64,000 bases of DNA from Bradyrhizobium arachidis (GCF_015291705.1 NZ_CP030050.1:496001-560000); one strand, 5' to 3'; counted from the stretch's first letter, positions 35,151-44,528 are shown. Notes: generated by a model not told the origin, from the sequence alone. Translations and numbers: made by a program.

Positions 35151-38100
35151 CTACTCCGCCGCCGGGTGCACGATGTTCTTCGGCGCCGGCGCCGCATTCG
35201 CGGCCTCGTGATGGCCGTCCGTCTCGGCATCCTCGCTGTGCACGATCAGCCGCTTGCCGAAGCGCCAGATCAGCGCGCCGAGATCGTCCATCACCATGAA
35301 CATCGCGGGCACGAACACCAGCGACAGGATGGTCGAGAAGATCAGGCCGCCGATCACCGCGAGTGCCATCGGCGAGCGGAACTCGCCGCCGGCGCCGACC
35401 GCGAGCGCGCTCGGCATCATGCCGGCGGCCATCGCGATCGTGGTCATCACGATCGGACGGGCGCGCTTCATGCCGGCGTCGATCATCGCCTCATCGCGCG
35501 GCTTGCCGCCGTTGATCGCCTCGATCGCGAACTCCACCAGCATGATGGCGTTCTTGGTGACGATGCCCATCAGCATCAGGATGCCGATCCAGACCGGCGT
35601 CGTCAGCTGCTTGCCGGTGACGAGCAGGGCCGCGATCGCGCCGCCGATCGACAGCGGCAGCGAGAACAGGATGGTGATCGGTTGCAGGAAAGTGCCGAAC
35701 AGCAGCACCAGCACTGCATAGACCATCATCAGGCCGGCCGTGATCGCGGTGGCAAAGCCGTCGGATAACTCGTTGAGGCTTTCGGCATCGCCGGACGGTG
35801 AGACCTTCACGCCCTTCGGCAGGCTCTTCATCACCGGCAGTTCGTAGATCTTCTTGGTGGCATCGCCGAGTGCTGCGGAGCCGACGAGGTCGGCGGCCAC
35901 GGTGGCCTGCCGCTCACGATCGTAGCGGTTGATGCTGGTCGGGCCCTGGTCGAGCTTGACGTCGGCGATGACCGAGAGCGGCACGCCGCCCTTCTCGCCG
36001 TGCTCGCCGAGCGGCACGCGCAACTGCTCCAGCGTCTTGAGATTGCCGCGCGCGGCGTCCTCGAGCTGGACGCGGATCGGCACCAGGCGGTCGCCGACGT
36101 CGAACTTGGCGAGCGCGGGGCCGACGTCGCCGATGGTGGCCACGCGGATGGTCTGCGACAGGCTTTCGGTCGAGACGCCGAGGCGCGCGGCAAGGTCCGC
36201 ACGCGGCTCGATGCGGAGCTCAGGGCGCTCCAGCGCGGTTTCCGAGATCACGTTGGAGATGGTCGGAATCCGCTTCATCTGCGTCGCAAGCTCGCTGGCG
36301 ACGTTGTTGACGATGTTGGCGTCGACGCCGGTCACCACCAGCGAGATCGCGCGCAGGCCATTCTCGTCCAGGAACCAGAAGCGGATATCGGGAACGTTCT
36401 CCAACTCCTGGCTGATCGAGAATTCGAGCTCGCGCTGGGTGATGTCGCGGTCGCTCTTGGGCGTGTAGTTGATGATCAGGGCGGCGCGCCGGACTTCCTG
36501 GGTCCCGGGCGGAACGCGGCCGCCGTCGACGAAGATGCTCTTCACCTCGGGTCGCTTGCGCAGGCGCGCGACGATGTCCTCGGTGACCTTTTCGGTGTAG
36601 GCGAGCTGGGTGCCTGGCGGCAGCTCGAGGGCAAGCAGCGAGCGCGCGCTGTCCTGCGCCGGCAGGAAGCCCTGCGGCAGCAGCGTGATGCTCCAGATCG
36701 AGGCGGCGAAGATGCCGAAGCCGATCAGCACGGTGATGAAATAGTGCTTCACCGACCACGACACGATGCTGTGGTAGGTCCGCAGGATGCGGCCGGGCGG
36801 CGGCTCCTCGTGTGCGTGATGCTTGAGGAAGTAGGCTGCCAGCATCGGCGTCACGAAGCGTGCCGCGAGCAGCGAGAAGAACACCTGCACCGAGACGGTG
36901 ATGCCGAACTGCTTGAAGAACTGTCCCGCGATGCCCGACATGAAGCTCGCGGGCGCGAAGATCGCGATGATGGTGAGCGAAATCGCGATCACGGCGAGGC
37001 CGATCTCGTCGGCGGCTTCCAGCGCGGCGCGGTAGGGCGATTTGCCCATGTTCATATGCCGCACGATGTTCTCGATCTCGACGATGGCGTCGTCGACCAG
37101 GATACCTGTCGACAGCGTGATGGCGAGGAAGCTGACGAGGTTCAGCGAGAAGCCGAGGATGTCCATCGCCCAGAACGCCGGGAAGATCGACAGCGGCAGC
37201 GAGATCGCGGCAATGATGGTCGCGCGCAAATCGCGCAGAAACAACAGCACGATGACAACCGCGAGGATGGCGCCTTCGAACAGGGTCGAGATCGCCGCCT
37301 CGTAGTTGCCCTTGGTGTATTCGACCGAGGTGTCGATCAGCTTGAGATCGACGTCGGGATAGGCGGCCTTGAGCGCGTCGATGCGCTTCTGCACGGCGGC
37401 GGCGACCACCACGTCGCTGGCGCCCTTGGAGCGCTTGATGCCCAGCGCGACCACCGGCTCGCCGTTGAAGCGGGCGAAGGTGCGGCGGTCGGCGATGGTG
37501 TCGGTGACGGTGCCGAGATCGTCGAGACGGACCTCGCCGCCGCCGAACAGCGGGATCATGGTGCCGGCGAGATCGCTCAGCGTCTTGGCGCCGGCCAGCG
37601 TGCGGATCGCCTGGTCGTTCTTGCCGATCTCGGCGCGGCCGCCGGCGACGTCGACATTGGTGCCGCGCAGGCTCTGGCTGACATTGACGGCGGTGAGCCC
37701 CATGGCCTGGAGACGGTCGGGATCGAGTGAAACCAGGATCTCGCGCTCGACACCGCCGATGCGCTCGACCTGGGCGACGCCGCGCACGCCTTGCAGCGCG
37801 CGCTTGACCACGTCGTCGACGAAATAAGAGAGCTGCTCGGGCGTCTTGCCGGGTGCGATCGCGGCATAGGTGACGATCGGCAGGCCGATCACGTCGACGC
37901 GCTGGATCAGCGGCTCGGTGACGTTCTGGGGCAGGTTCGACCGCACACGCGTCACCGCGTCCTTGACGTCGTTGAGCGCGCGGTCGGTGTTGGTCTCCAG
38001 TGCGAACTGGATCGTGGTCACCGACAGGCCGTCGGTGATCGACGAGGTGATGTGCCGCACGCCCTCGACGCCGGAGACGGCGTCTTCAACCGTCTTGGTG

Positions 38101-38294
38101 ACCTGGGATTCGAGCTCGGCGGGCGCCGCGCCGAACTGCGAGACCGCGACCGAGATCACGGGAATGTCGGCCGAAGGCAACCGCGTCACCGCGAGCTTGG
38201 TGAAGGAGACCCAGCCGAGAATCAGGAGGATGATCGAAAACACCACCGACGGCAGCGGATTGCGGATCGACCATGCCGAGATATTGAGAGCCAT
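35151..38294 (-). CDS. RND efflux transporter permease (AcrB/MexF-like)
   Basis: A 1047-residue inner-membrane RND pump with 12 predicted helices and two large periplasmic loops. The proton-relay region reads STGILVDDAIVEIENIVRHMN (two Asp) and GIVTKNAIMLVEFAIEAING (Lys), both conserved. The N-terminal SIRNPLPSVVFSIILLILGW is typical. Start ATG 38294 overlaps the adaptor stop by one base (TGATG), so the two are translationally coupled. No outer-membrane channel gene is near. Substrate not determinable. Confidence 0.95.
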   Translation of the reverse strand: MALNISAWSIRNPLPSVVFSIILLILGWVSFTKLAVTRLPSADIPVISVAVSQFGAAPAELESQVTKTVEDAVSGVEGVRHITSSITDGLSVTTIQFALETNTDRALNDVKDAVTRVRSNLPQNVTEPLIQRVDVIGLPIVTYAAIAPGKTPEQLSYFVDDVVKRALQGVRGVAQVERIGGVEREILVSLDPDRLQAMGLTAVNVSQSLRGTNVDVAGGRAEIGKNDQAIRTLAGAKTLSDLAGTMIPLFGGGEVRLDDLGTVTDTIADRRTFARFNGEPVVALGIKRSKGASDVVVAAAVQKRIDALKAAYPDVDLKLIDTSVEYTKGNYEAAISTLFEGAILAVVIVLLFLRDLRATIIAAISLPLSIFPAFWAMDILGFSLNLVSFLAITLSTGILVDDAIVEIENIVRHMNMGKSPYRAALEAADEIGLAVIAISLTIIAIFAPASFMSGIAGQFFKQFGITVSVQVFFSLLAARFVTPMLAAYFLKHHAHEEPPPGRILRTYHSIVSWSVKHYFITVLIGFGIFAASIWSITLLPQGFLPAQDSARSLLALELPPGTQLAYTEKVTEDIVARLRKRPEVKSIFVDGGRVPPGTQEVRRAALIINYTPKSDRDITQRELEFSISQELENVPDIRFWFLDENGLRAISLVVTGVDANIVNNVASELATQMKRIPTISNVISETALERPELRIEPRADLAARLGVSTESLSQTIRVATIGDVGPALAKFDVGDRLVPIRVQLEDAARGNLKTLEQLRVPLGEHGEKGGVPLSVIADVKLDQGPTSINRYDRERQATVAADLVGSAALGDATKKIYELPVMKSLPKGVKVSPSGDAESLNELSDGFATAITAGLMMVYAVLVLLFGTFLQPITILFSLPLSIGGAIAALLVTGKQLTTPVWIGILMLMGIVTKNAIMLVEFAIEAINGGKPRDEAMIDAGMKRARPIVMTTIAMAAGMMPSALAVGAGGEFRSPMALAVIGGLIFSTILSLVFVPAMFMVMDDLGALIWRFGKRLIVHSEDAETDGHHEAANAAPAPKNIVHPAAE

Positions 38295-39223
38295 CAGCGT
38301 ACCCGCGTGCGATCGAGTTCATCGGCGAACATGGTCTTGATCTGGTCGCCGTCATGCAGCGAAGAGCCGGCGTCGGCCACGACGATCTCGCCGACCTCGA
38401 GACCTTCCAGGATTTCCGTCGCGGTGTCGGACGTCAGCCCGACCCGCACCTTGCGCGTCTCGACGATGTTGCCTTTGACGACCTGCACGGTGAGATGGTC
38501 GATCGCGGTCTTGGGAACCGCGACGCCGCAGCTTCGCTTGGCATCGATGGAGGCGCGGGCGAATACGCCGACCTTCAGCGAGGGATTGTTGGTGACGCTG
38601 ATGCGGACGCGGCCGAGCTGGGTGGCGCGGTCGATCTCGGGCGCAACCAGGCGGACCCGGCCGATCAGGTCGGGCGCGTCGTCGCGGCTGATGCGCACCG
38701 TCGCGCCGGGGCTGAGCTTGGGCATGTGCACGGCCGGGACCTGCGCATCCAGCTCGATCTCGTTGTTGACTGCGATGCGGAACATCGGGCCGGCCTGCGG
38801 GGAAGCGGGCGCGCCGACGATGGTGCGGACCTCGGTGACGAGGCCCGGCGCGGGCGCCTTGAGCGAGATCGGGCCTTGCGGACCGGGCCGCTGCGGCTGA
38901 CCCGGAATCTGCGGCGGCGGGGTCAGGCGCGCCAGCTCCTGGTTTTCGGTGACCATGGTGCCTTCGGTGACGAAGACGTCGGTGACCCTGGAGCCTTCCT
39001 GGTCGGCGACGACGACGGCCTCGCGGCGCGGCACGAAGAAGCCGGTCACGCGCACGAGGTCGGAGAAGCAGGCATTGGTCGACTTCGTCACGATGACGAG
39101 CGCCTCGCCCGGCGTTTCCTTCGCCTCGGGACGATGCCGATGCTCGAACAGATAATAGCCGACGCCGAGTACGACGACGAACAACACGGTTCCGGCGGGT
39201 TTGAGATATTCGGAGACGTTCAT
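38294..39223 (-). CDS. RND efflux periplasmic adaptor subunit
   Basis: A 309-residue membrane fusion protein with an N-terminal membrane helix (PAGTVLFVVVLGVGYYLF), a lipoyl/beta-barrel region (TPPPQIPGQPQ linker, then SLKAPAPGLVTEVRTIVGAP, PKLSPGATVRISRDDAPD) and the conserved Cys motif NACFSDLVRVTG. It connects the RND pump encoded by the following gene to an outer-membrane channel. ATG 39223 was preferred over a TTG 84 bp upstream because it starts directly before the membrane helix. Confidence 0.9.
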   Translation of the reverse strand: MNVSEYLKPAGTVLFVVVLGVGYYLFEHRHRPEAKETPGEALVIVTKSTNACFSDLVRVTGFFVPRREAVVVADQEGSRVTDVFVTEGTMVTENQELARLTPPPQIPGQPQRPGPQGPISLKAPAPGLVTEVRTIVGAPASPQAGPMFRIAVNNEIELDAQVPAVHMPKLSPGATVRISRDDAPDLIGRVRLVAPEIDRATQLGRVRISVTNNPSLKVGVFARASIDAKRSCGVAVPKTAIDHLTVQVVKGNIVETRKVRVGLTSDTATEILEGLEVGEIVVADAGSSLHDGDQIKTMFADELDRTRVR

Positions 39224-39381
39224 CGCCGGATTGTCCTGGCCTGGCTCACGGCCATCCGCACGAGGCCTATCAAGAGCGTTTCCCTGAAATAAAGCGGCGC
39301 CCCGCAAGGCTGCGGGACGCGCTCCGGAAGCAAGACTTTACACCACATCACGACGGGTCATTGCAAAGGATTGCGTCGCGC

Positions 39382-40056
39382 TCACTTCGATGCGGTGGTC
39401 TTGTTTTCCATATTGACGACCTGCACGCGGCGGTTGACCTCCGCCATCGGCTGGCTCGGATCCTTCAGCTTGCTCTTGCCGTAGCCGACCGTGACGAGGT
39501 CGGTCGCGGAGATGCTGTATTTTTCGACCAGATAGCGCTTGATCGAGTCCGCGCGGCGCTCCGAGAGGTCCTGGTTGTAGGCCTCGCTGCCGGCAGCGTC
39601 GGTGTGGCCGGCGACCACGAAGGTCGAGCCCTTCAGGTCGGCGCTGGTCAGCGCGCGGCCGAGCGCCTGCACCGAGGGCAGCGACTTGGCGCTGATATTG
39701 GCGGAGTTGTAGTCGAACGTGATCTCGAGATCGATGTTCGGCTTGTCCTTGGCGACTGACGCGATTTCCTCGCGCTCGGTCGACGACAGCGAGCGGGTCG
39801 AGCGGCCGCGCACGGACTGGATCAGCTTGGTCTCCGCCGCGTTCGGCGCGGGATCTGCCTGCGGAGCGCCAATCGAGAGGCCGCGGGTCAGCGGCTTCTT
39901 CGGCGGAGGGGCCAGCGCGCGGACGATCTCGTCTTCGGTGACGTTCTTGCTGTTGCCGTCTTCGCCGGCGACGGCGGGTGCGGCCTGCAGCGACAGCGCG
40001 GCGCCGATCGCCATGACCGACAGGATCGCGGTAAGTCCTTTTGCAGCAAATCTCAT
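39382..40056 (-). CDS. OmpA family protein
   Basis: A 224-residue secreted/outer-membrane protein: signal peptide about 1-29 (LTAILSVMAIGAALSLQAAPAVA), a Pro/Ala-rich linker, and a C-terminal OmpA domain (about 115-222) with VVAGHTDAAGSEAYNQDLSERRADSIKRYL, which binds peptidoglycan meso-diaminopimelate. Start ATG 40056 has GGAGGG eight nt upstream. It is followed (upstream on the same strand) by the TPR pseudo-caspase gene, which could share a transcript (146 bp gap). Confidence 0.93.
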   Translation of the reverse strand: MRFAAKGLTAILSVMAIGAALSLQAAPAVAGEDGNSKNVTEDEIVRALAPPPKKPLTRGLSIGAPQADPAPNAAETKLIQSVRGRSTRSLSSTEREEIASVAKDKPNIDLEITFDYNSANISAKSLPSVQALGRALTSADLKGSTFVVAGHTDAAGSEAYNQDLSERRADSIKRYLVEKYSISATDLVTVGYGKSKLKDPSQPMAEVNRRVQVVNMENKTTASK

Positions 40057-40202
40057 TGCCAGTCCCTCCTGCGCAGCCGACCTGCGCGGTTCCCAAAATT
40101 CCTTGCAATAAGCCCCCGGAAAGGCCGCTTGCGGCATCCGTTCTTTAGTCTTGCTTGGGCCGCCGAGGTTCGAGGCGTGTGCTGCCTCAACTCAAAAAAA
40201 TA

Positions 40203-41744
40203 CTAGCGTACTCCGTAGCTTGCGAATTCCTGAACGATGTTCGGATCCATCGCCTTGGCATTGGCGATGTCGAGCGCGCCTTCCTGGGCCGAGCCGTTGC
40301 GCTGCTTGGCGAGCCCCCGCCCGTAGAGCGAGGAGGTCAGGCGCGGGTTGATCCGCAAGGCCGCGTCGAAATCGGCGATGGCGTTCTTCACCGCGCCCGA
40401 TTTGAGGTTGACGAGCCCCCGGCTGTCCAGCGCATCGACGAAATTCGGCCGCAGCCGCAGCGCCTCGTTGCAATCCTTCAGAGCGCCCTGGAGGTCGCCG
40501 ACCACGGTGCGGGTCCAGCAGCGGTTGTTCAGTGCCTCGACGTCCTTCGAGTTGATCCGCAGCGTGTCGTCGAAATCCTTGATGGCGAGGTTGTAGGCAC
40601 CCTTGCTGGCATAGACCTGGCCGCGCCGGTACAGCGCGTTCACGTCATCAGGATTGGCGGCGATCTTGGCGGTCAGGCCCTTGATGGTGGGATCCTCAGC
40701 CAAAGCGGCCGCGCTCGGCCCGCTATCCACGCTCGGGGCGGGGGTTGTCTCGGCCGGCTTCGCCGGTGGTGGCGGCGGGGGTAGGGCGGCCTCGACCTGC
40801 GGCTTCGGCGAGGGCGCCGGTGCGGGCGTAGGGGGAGGCGCAGGAGCAGGCGCGGGCGCTGCAACCGTGTCGGCCGGCTTCGGCGGCGGAGGTGGTGAGG
40901 GCGGCGCCGGTGGTGCCGGCGGCGGGTTGTTGGCGACGACGGGCGGAGCGGGAGGCGCGGGCGGTGGCGTCGTTGTCGGGCGCGATCCGCCGGCTCCCGG
41001 AATGAACGAAAAATCTTCGGCCAGGGAAGAGGATATCCACGGCACCTGCTCGCCGCGCGAGGCGCGGGTGACACCCATCTTGGTGCGGTTCAGCGTCTCC
41101 TCCGCCATCAGGTCGGGGACGCGGATCTCCTTGAGCAGTTCCTGCACGAACAGGCTGTGCTCGCCGCCGGCGTCCGACACCACCGAAGCCAGCGCCGCCG
41201 AATACATCACCAGCGTGCCGTTCGGCGCGATCACCGGGGTGAGGCCCGCCGAGAAACTGCGGAACCGGCGCTCGAACGGATTGCGCCTGGACGCATCGAC
41301 CAGCGCGATCTTGACGCCGGCACCGCGGGTGTTGAGCTCGCCGAGCACGGTCTCGAGGCTGAAACCGTCGCGGCGCACGTCGGATTCGGTCCAGATCTGC
41401 GCATCGACCGGCAGCATGTAGCTTTGGCGCGCCGACTGGATGCCGAAGCCGCTGAAGAACACCAGCGCCACCGATCCGGGCTTGATCTTGCCATAGAGCT
41501 TCTCGAAGGCGCGGCGCATGCCGTCGCCGGTCAGGTTCTCGCCGATCTCCACGGAAAAGCCATCGCGCTTGAGCTCGTCGGCAACGTCGCGCGCGTCGTT
41601 GATCGGTTCCTTCAGCGGGGCATCCGCATCCGGATATTTGGCGTTGCCGATGATCAGCGCATAGCGGTCGCCGGCGGCCAGGGACGGCGCAGCCGGGACA
41701 AGCGAAATGAGGAGGGACAGAAGAACGAGAAAGCGAATTTTCAT
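40203..41744 (-). CDS. Caspase-fold pseudoenzyme with C-terminal TPR repeats
   Basis: A 513-residue secreted protein: signal peptide (FLVLLSLLISLVPAAPSLA), caspase-like domain about 25-250, a Pro-rich linker about 255-345 (repeats of PPAPP) and about four TPRs from about 355 to 510 (for example ALYRRGQVYASKGAYNLAIKDFDDTLRINSKD). Catalytic positions are substituted as in its paralogue at 14433: SGFG for SGHG (LVFFSGFGIQ) and DASRRNP for DACRxNP. So it is not a protease; the fold plus TPRs suggest a scaffold in the periplasm. Start ATG 41744 begins the signal peptide. Confidence 0.9.
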   Translation of the reverse strand: MKIRFLVLLSLLISLVPAAPSLAAGDRYALIIGNAKYPDADAPLKEPINDARDVADELKRDGFSVEIGENLTGDGMRRAFEKLYGKIKPGSVALVFFSGFGIQSARQSYMLPVDAQIWTESDVRRDGFSLETVLGELNTRGAGVKIALVDASRRNPFERRFRSFSAGLTPVIAPNGTLVMYSAALASVVSDAGGEHSLFVQELLKEIRVPDLMAEETLNRTKMGVTRASRGEQVPWISSSLAEDFSFIPGAGGSRPTTTPPPAPPAPPVVANNPPPAPPAPPSPPPPPKPADTVAAPAPAPAPPPTPAPAPSPKPQVEAALPPPPPPAKPAETTPAPSVDSGPSAAALAEDPTIKGLTAKIAANPDDVNALYRRGQVYASKGAYNLAIKDFDDTLRINSKDVEALNNRCWTRTVVGDLQGALKDCNEALRLRPNFVDALDSRGLVNLKSGAVKNAIADFDAALRINPRLTSSLYGRGLAKQRNGSAQEGALDIANAKAMDPNIVQEFASYGVR

Positions 41745-42126
41745 AATCAGCGCGGTCCAGCCAAAAAGGCGCCGTTCCCAGCTTGCGCCGCGGCGACCTT
41801 AACTTACGCTCCAGGCATTATCAAACCCGGGAAGGGGGGCGTCAACCGCTTGGAGATTCGGGATAATCGCGACGATTGATCGCAACGCATGGGCGCGCCG
41901 GGAGGAGAATGAACAGGCTGTCATGATTGCGGCTCGAGCGATCCGGTTCGATCTTTACGGCAGCAAGTTAGGGCAGCCGGGGCGAAGAGAATGTGATTGG
42001 TCTCACTTCGCGGACTCACATGGCAGGCTCGCGGTCATCGCAGCCTCCGGCGTTTGACCTTTCTTGCGGACAATGGCTTGGTGCGCCCGATCGTCCCGCA
42101 AGATCCAACTCAAGAAAAGCAAGACC
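41745..42126. other. 382-bp divergent intergenic region
   Basis: Holds the 5' regions of the TPR pseudo-caspase and the metallo-hydrolase at 42127. No credible ORF with a start and ribosome site, no repeat family from elsewhere in the window, and no clear hairpin was seen. Confidence 0.5.
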
Positions 42127-42933
42127 ATGGGAAACGCCTACGAAATCTACGCGCTGCGCTATGCGACGATGTCGCCGCGCACCCCCAACATGAACTTCCT
42201 GGCCCCGGACCCGCATGACAGCGCGGCGCAGGACCTCGACTATTTCGTCTGGCTGATCCGAGGGAAGGGCCGCGACATCCTGGTCGATACCGGCTTCAAT
42301 GCCGAGGAGGCGAGCGCGCGGGCGCGCAAGCTGACGCTGAATCCGGTCGATGCGCTGGAGCGCTTCGGTGTCGCTGCGTCAGCCATTGCCGACATCATCG
42401 TGACGCATCTGCATTACGACCATGCCGGCAATCTCGACCGTTTCTCGAACGCGCGCTTCCATCTTCAGGAGCGCGAGATGGCTTACGCAACCGGCCGCTG
42501 CATGTGCAACGGCCTGCTGCGACATCCATTCACGGTCGAGCACGTCACGCAGATGGTGCGCCATGTCTATGGTGAGCGCGTCACGTTTTATTCCGGCGAC
42601 GGCGAGGTCGCACCCGGCGTCACCGTGCATCGTGTCGGGGGCCATTCGGACGGCTTACAGGTGGTCAAGGTCGAGACCGCGCGCGGGCCGGTGGTGCTCG
42701 CGTCCGACGCCGCGCACTACTACGCCAATCTCCAGCGCAGGAGCCCGTTCCCGATCGTCTACAATGTCGGCGACATGGCGGCGGGCTGGGAAACGATCGA
42801 GCGTCTCGCCGGGCATCCTGATCGATTCATTCCCGGTCATGATCCGATCGTGACGGAAATCTATCCGCGCGCCAGTGACAAGGTCGATGCCTGGGCGCTG
42901 CATCTGCCGCCGACAAGGTCGTTTGCGAAATGA
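42127..42933 (+). CDS. Metallo-beta-lactamase fold hydrolase, N-acyl homoserine lactonase-like
   Basis: A 268-residue MBL-fold hydrolase. The complete zinc motif HxHxDH is present (VTHLHYDHAGN), with the third His (GGHSDGLQVVKV) and the bridging Asp (VVLASDAAHYY) in order, and a final His in FIPGHDP. Closest family by pattern is AHL lactonase (AttM/AiiB type), which opens the lactone of quorum signals; other lactonase functions remain possible. ATG 42127 was chosen because homologous proteins start near GNAYEIYALRYATMS. It is not obviously in an operon. Confidence 0.85.
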   Translation: MGNAYEIYALRYATMSPRTPNMNFLAPDPHDSAAQDLDYFVWLIRGKGRDILVDTGFNAEEASARARKLTLNPVDALERFGVAASAIADIIVTHLHYDHAGNLDRFSNARFHLQEREMAYATGRCMCNGLLRHPFTVEHVTQMVRHVYGERVTFYSGDGEVAPGVTVHRVGGHSDGLQVVKVETARGPVVLASDAAHYYANLQRRSPFPIVYNVGDMAAGWETIERLAGHPDRFIPGHDPIVTEIYPRASDKVDAWALHLPPTRSFAK

Positions 42934-42941
42934 CGCGATAG

Positions 42942-42983
42942 CGTCATTCCCGGTTCGCCGCTATCGCGGCGCCCCGGAATGAC
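42942..42983. repeat. Short palindromic repeat (cgtcattccgggg family)
   Basis: cgtcattcccggttcgccg followed by ctatcgcggcgccccggaatgacg: a 42-bp hairpin with the same ends as the 2681 and 48819 elements but no long interior. It directly precedes the marR-tail copy at 42992. Confidence 0.75.
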
Positions 42984-42991
42984 GGAAGAAG

Positions 42992-43072
42992 CTAATACGC
43001 CTGCTTGGCGTCGGCCTCTTCGCTGGTCTGGATCAGGTCGAGACTCGCTTCGATCCTGCGGAGCAGCGCCGA
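42992..43072 (-). pseudogene. Duplicated 3' end of marR (tail fragment)
   Basis: These 81 bp align to the last 81 bp of marR (43966-44046) with 9 mismatches (89% identity), same strand, same phase, both ending in the codons for SLDLIQTSEEADAKQAY and TAG. Upstream of the fragment there is no MarR sequence, so it is a tail remnant, not a gene. With the intact marR end it forms a direct repeat flanking the methyltransferase gene. Confidence 0.88.
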
Positions 43073-43160
43073 GGGCGCCGGTTTGAGTCTCAATCGGCAA
43101 TTCCGGTCTGACCTTTTCTTCGGACGTGTGCGGTCTGCGAGACGGGCGGCAGATATGGTG

Positions 43161-43937
43161 TCAACGAGTGTCGGCAGGATCCCCACAAGCGACAATATCG
43201 CGGGGAGATTTTCGAGCCGCTAGCTCCGGCGGAGAGAATATCGCCAGGTATCCTCCGTCGCCTGCGAGCTTATATGTGGCGACCTCGCGATAGCCGACGG
43301 CACTCAATTCGCAGCGCAAGAGCGCAATTGGCGTGCCATGCTTCGACGTCGGAAGCTCGAGATCGACAATTCCAACCCACGTACCCGGCTTCAAGGCGGG
43401 CGCAAGATTGTAGAGGAAGGCATAGGGTTGGGCTATCTCGTGATACATATGCACAAGGATTGCGGCATCCAGTGAGGAAGCGGGCAGACGCGGGTCGTGT
43501 GGTTCGCCGAGTGCGAATTGCACGTTCGTCAACTTCAGAAGTTCTGTTCGCCTGGCGAGTTCGATGAGGTAATCCCGCGTGACGTCCTGGGCAATGACAG
43601 AGCCGGCGGGTCCGACGAGGTGCGAGAGCCTGACCGTGTGGTAGCCACCGCCGGCTCCAATGTCGCCGACTGTCATGCCTGGTTTCAGTTCGAGAATACG
43701 TGCGATTTGACCGGCCTCATTGAGGGCGTCGCGGCGCTCTTCGGCGGAACGGCGTGGGCTGACGATCCGTGCAACAGGACGCTGTGGTGAGGGAAACTCG
43801 TTTGCAGCGACTCCGGGGGGAGCCAGATGACCTATGTCAGCGGCGTATGCGCGAGTCGCGGCAAGCGCCGCAAGGAGCATCGCTATATGAGCCAGTGCCG
43901 TCACGGGCCTACCAAGTTTCCTCAACCGGACCCCCAA
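43161..43937 (-). CDS. Class I SAM-dependent methyltransferase with apparent signal peptide
   Basis: A 258-residue methyltransferase-fold protein. SAM-binding motif I is clear (VGDIGAGGGYHTVRL), with the following acidic residue in AQDVTRDYL and motif IV-like DAAILVHMYHEI. Residues 1-33 look like a signal or anchor (ALAHIAMLLAALAATRAYA), odd for a SAM user. Codon use is poorer in G/C at third positions than in neighbours (for example in the last 30 codons ATA, TCT, CTA, CGA, AAA, TCT, ATT, TGT, CCT, ACT, CGT), and the gene lies between two copies of the marR tail: likely acquired. Substrate unknown. Confidence 0.78.
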   Translation of the reverse strand: MGVRLRKLGRPVTALAHIAMLLAALAATRAYAADIGHLAPPGVAANEFPSPQRPVARIVSPRRSAEERRDALNEAGQIARILELKPGMTVGDIGAGGGYHTVRLSHLVGPAGSVIAQDVTRDYLIELARRTELLKLTNVQFALGEPHDPRLPASSLDAAILVHMYHEIAQPYAFLYNLAPALKPGTWVGIVDLELPTSKHGTPIALLRCELSAVGYREVATYKLAGDGGYLAIFSPPELAARKSPRDIVACGDPADTR

Positions 43938-43965
43938 ACGCCGACGTCCGCGCCTCCATGAATCC

Positions 43966-44508
43966 CTAATACGCCTGCTTCGCGTCGGCCTCTTCGCTGG
44001 TCTGGATCAGATCGAGGCTCTCCTCGATCTTGCCGAGAAGCGCGGACAGTTGCTTGCGCTCCTGCGCGGAGAGGCAGGCGAGGATCTCGTCTTCCCGCCG
44101 CAGCAGCTGCGGGAACAGCTCTTCATAGAGCGCGCGGCCCTTCTTCGTCAGTTGCAGGCGAAATTCGCGCCGGTCGGCTTCGTTCTCGACGCGCTCGATC
44201 AATTGCGCATTCAGCAGCGTGGTCACCGCGCGGCTGATGGTGGATTTGTGCGTGCGGGTGCATTGCGAGATGTACTGCGCACTGCAGGCATCGTTGCGGA
44301 AGCCGAGCGTGGCGATCACGCGCCAGGCCGGAATGTCGAGGCCGTGACGCTCCTGATATTCGACCGACAGCGCGGCACTGACTTCCGCCGCGAGCCGGTT
44401 GAGGCGGAACGGCACGAACTTGAACAGATCGAGGCGCGCCTTCGGTCGCGGTGAAGCCTCGTCGGCTTGCCGCGTCTTCAGCGCGATGTCGCTGGATGTC
44501 CTCGCCAA
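43966..44508 (-). CDS. MarR family transcriptional regulator
   Basis: About 180 residues with the MarR winged-helix layout: FVPFRLNRLAAEVSAAL, then WRVIATLGF, CTRTHKSTISRAVTTLLNAQLIER (recognition helix) and EADRREFRLQLTKKGRALYEEL (wing and dimer helix). No in-frame ATG lies near the expected N-terminus; TTG 44508 with GGAG eight nt upstream is chosen, other starts are possible. It is divergent from the FAD-hydroxylase/homogentisate operon (110 bp apart), which it probably represses until an aromatic ligand binds. See the palindrome at 44557-44576. Confidence 0.85.
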   Translation of the reverse strand: MARTSSDIALKTRQADEASPRPKARLDLFKFVPFRLNRLAAEVSAALSVEYQERHGLDIPAWRVIATLGFRNDACSAQYISQCTRTHKSTISRAVTTLLNAQLIERVENEADRREFRLQLTKKGRALYEELFPQLLRREDEILACLSAQERKQLSALLGKIEESLDLIQTSEEADAKQAY

Positions 44509-44528
44509 GGAGAGCGCTCCGAATTCCA

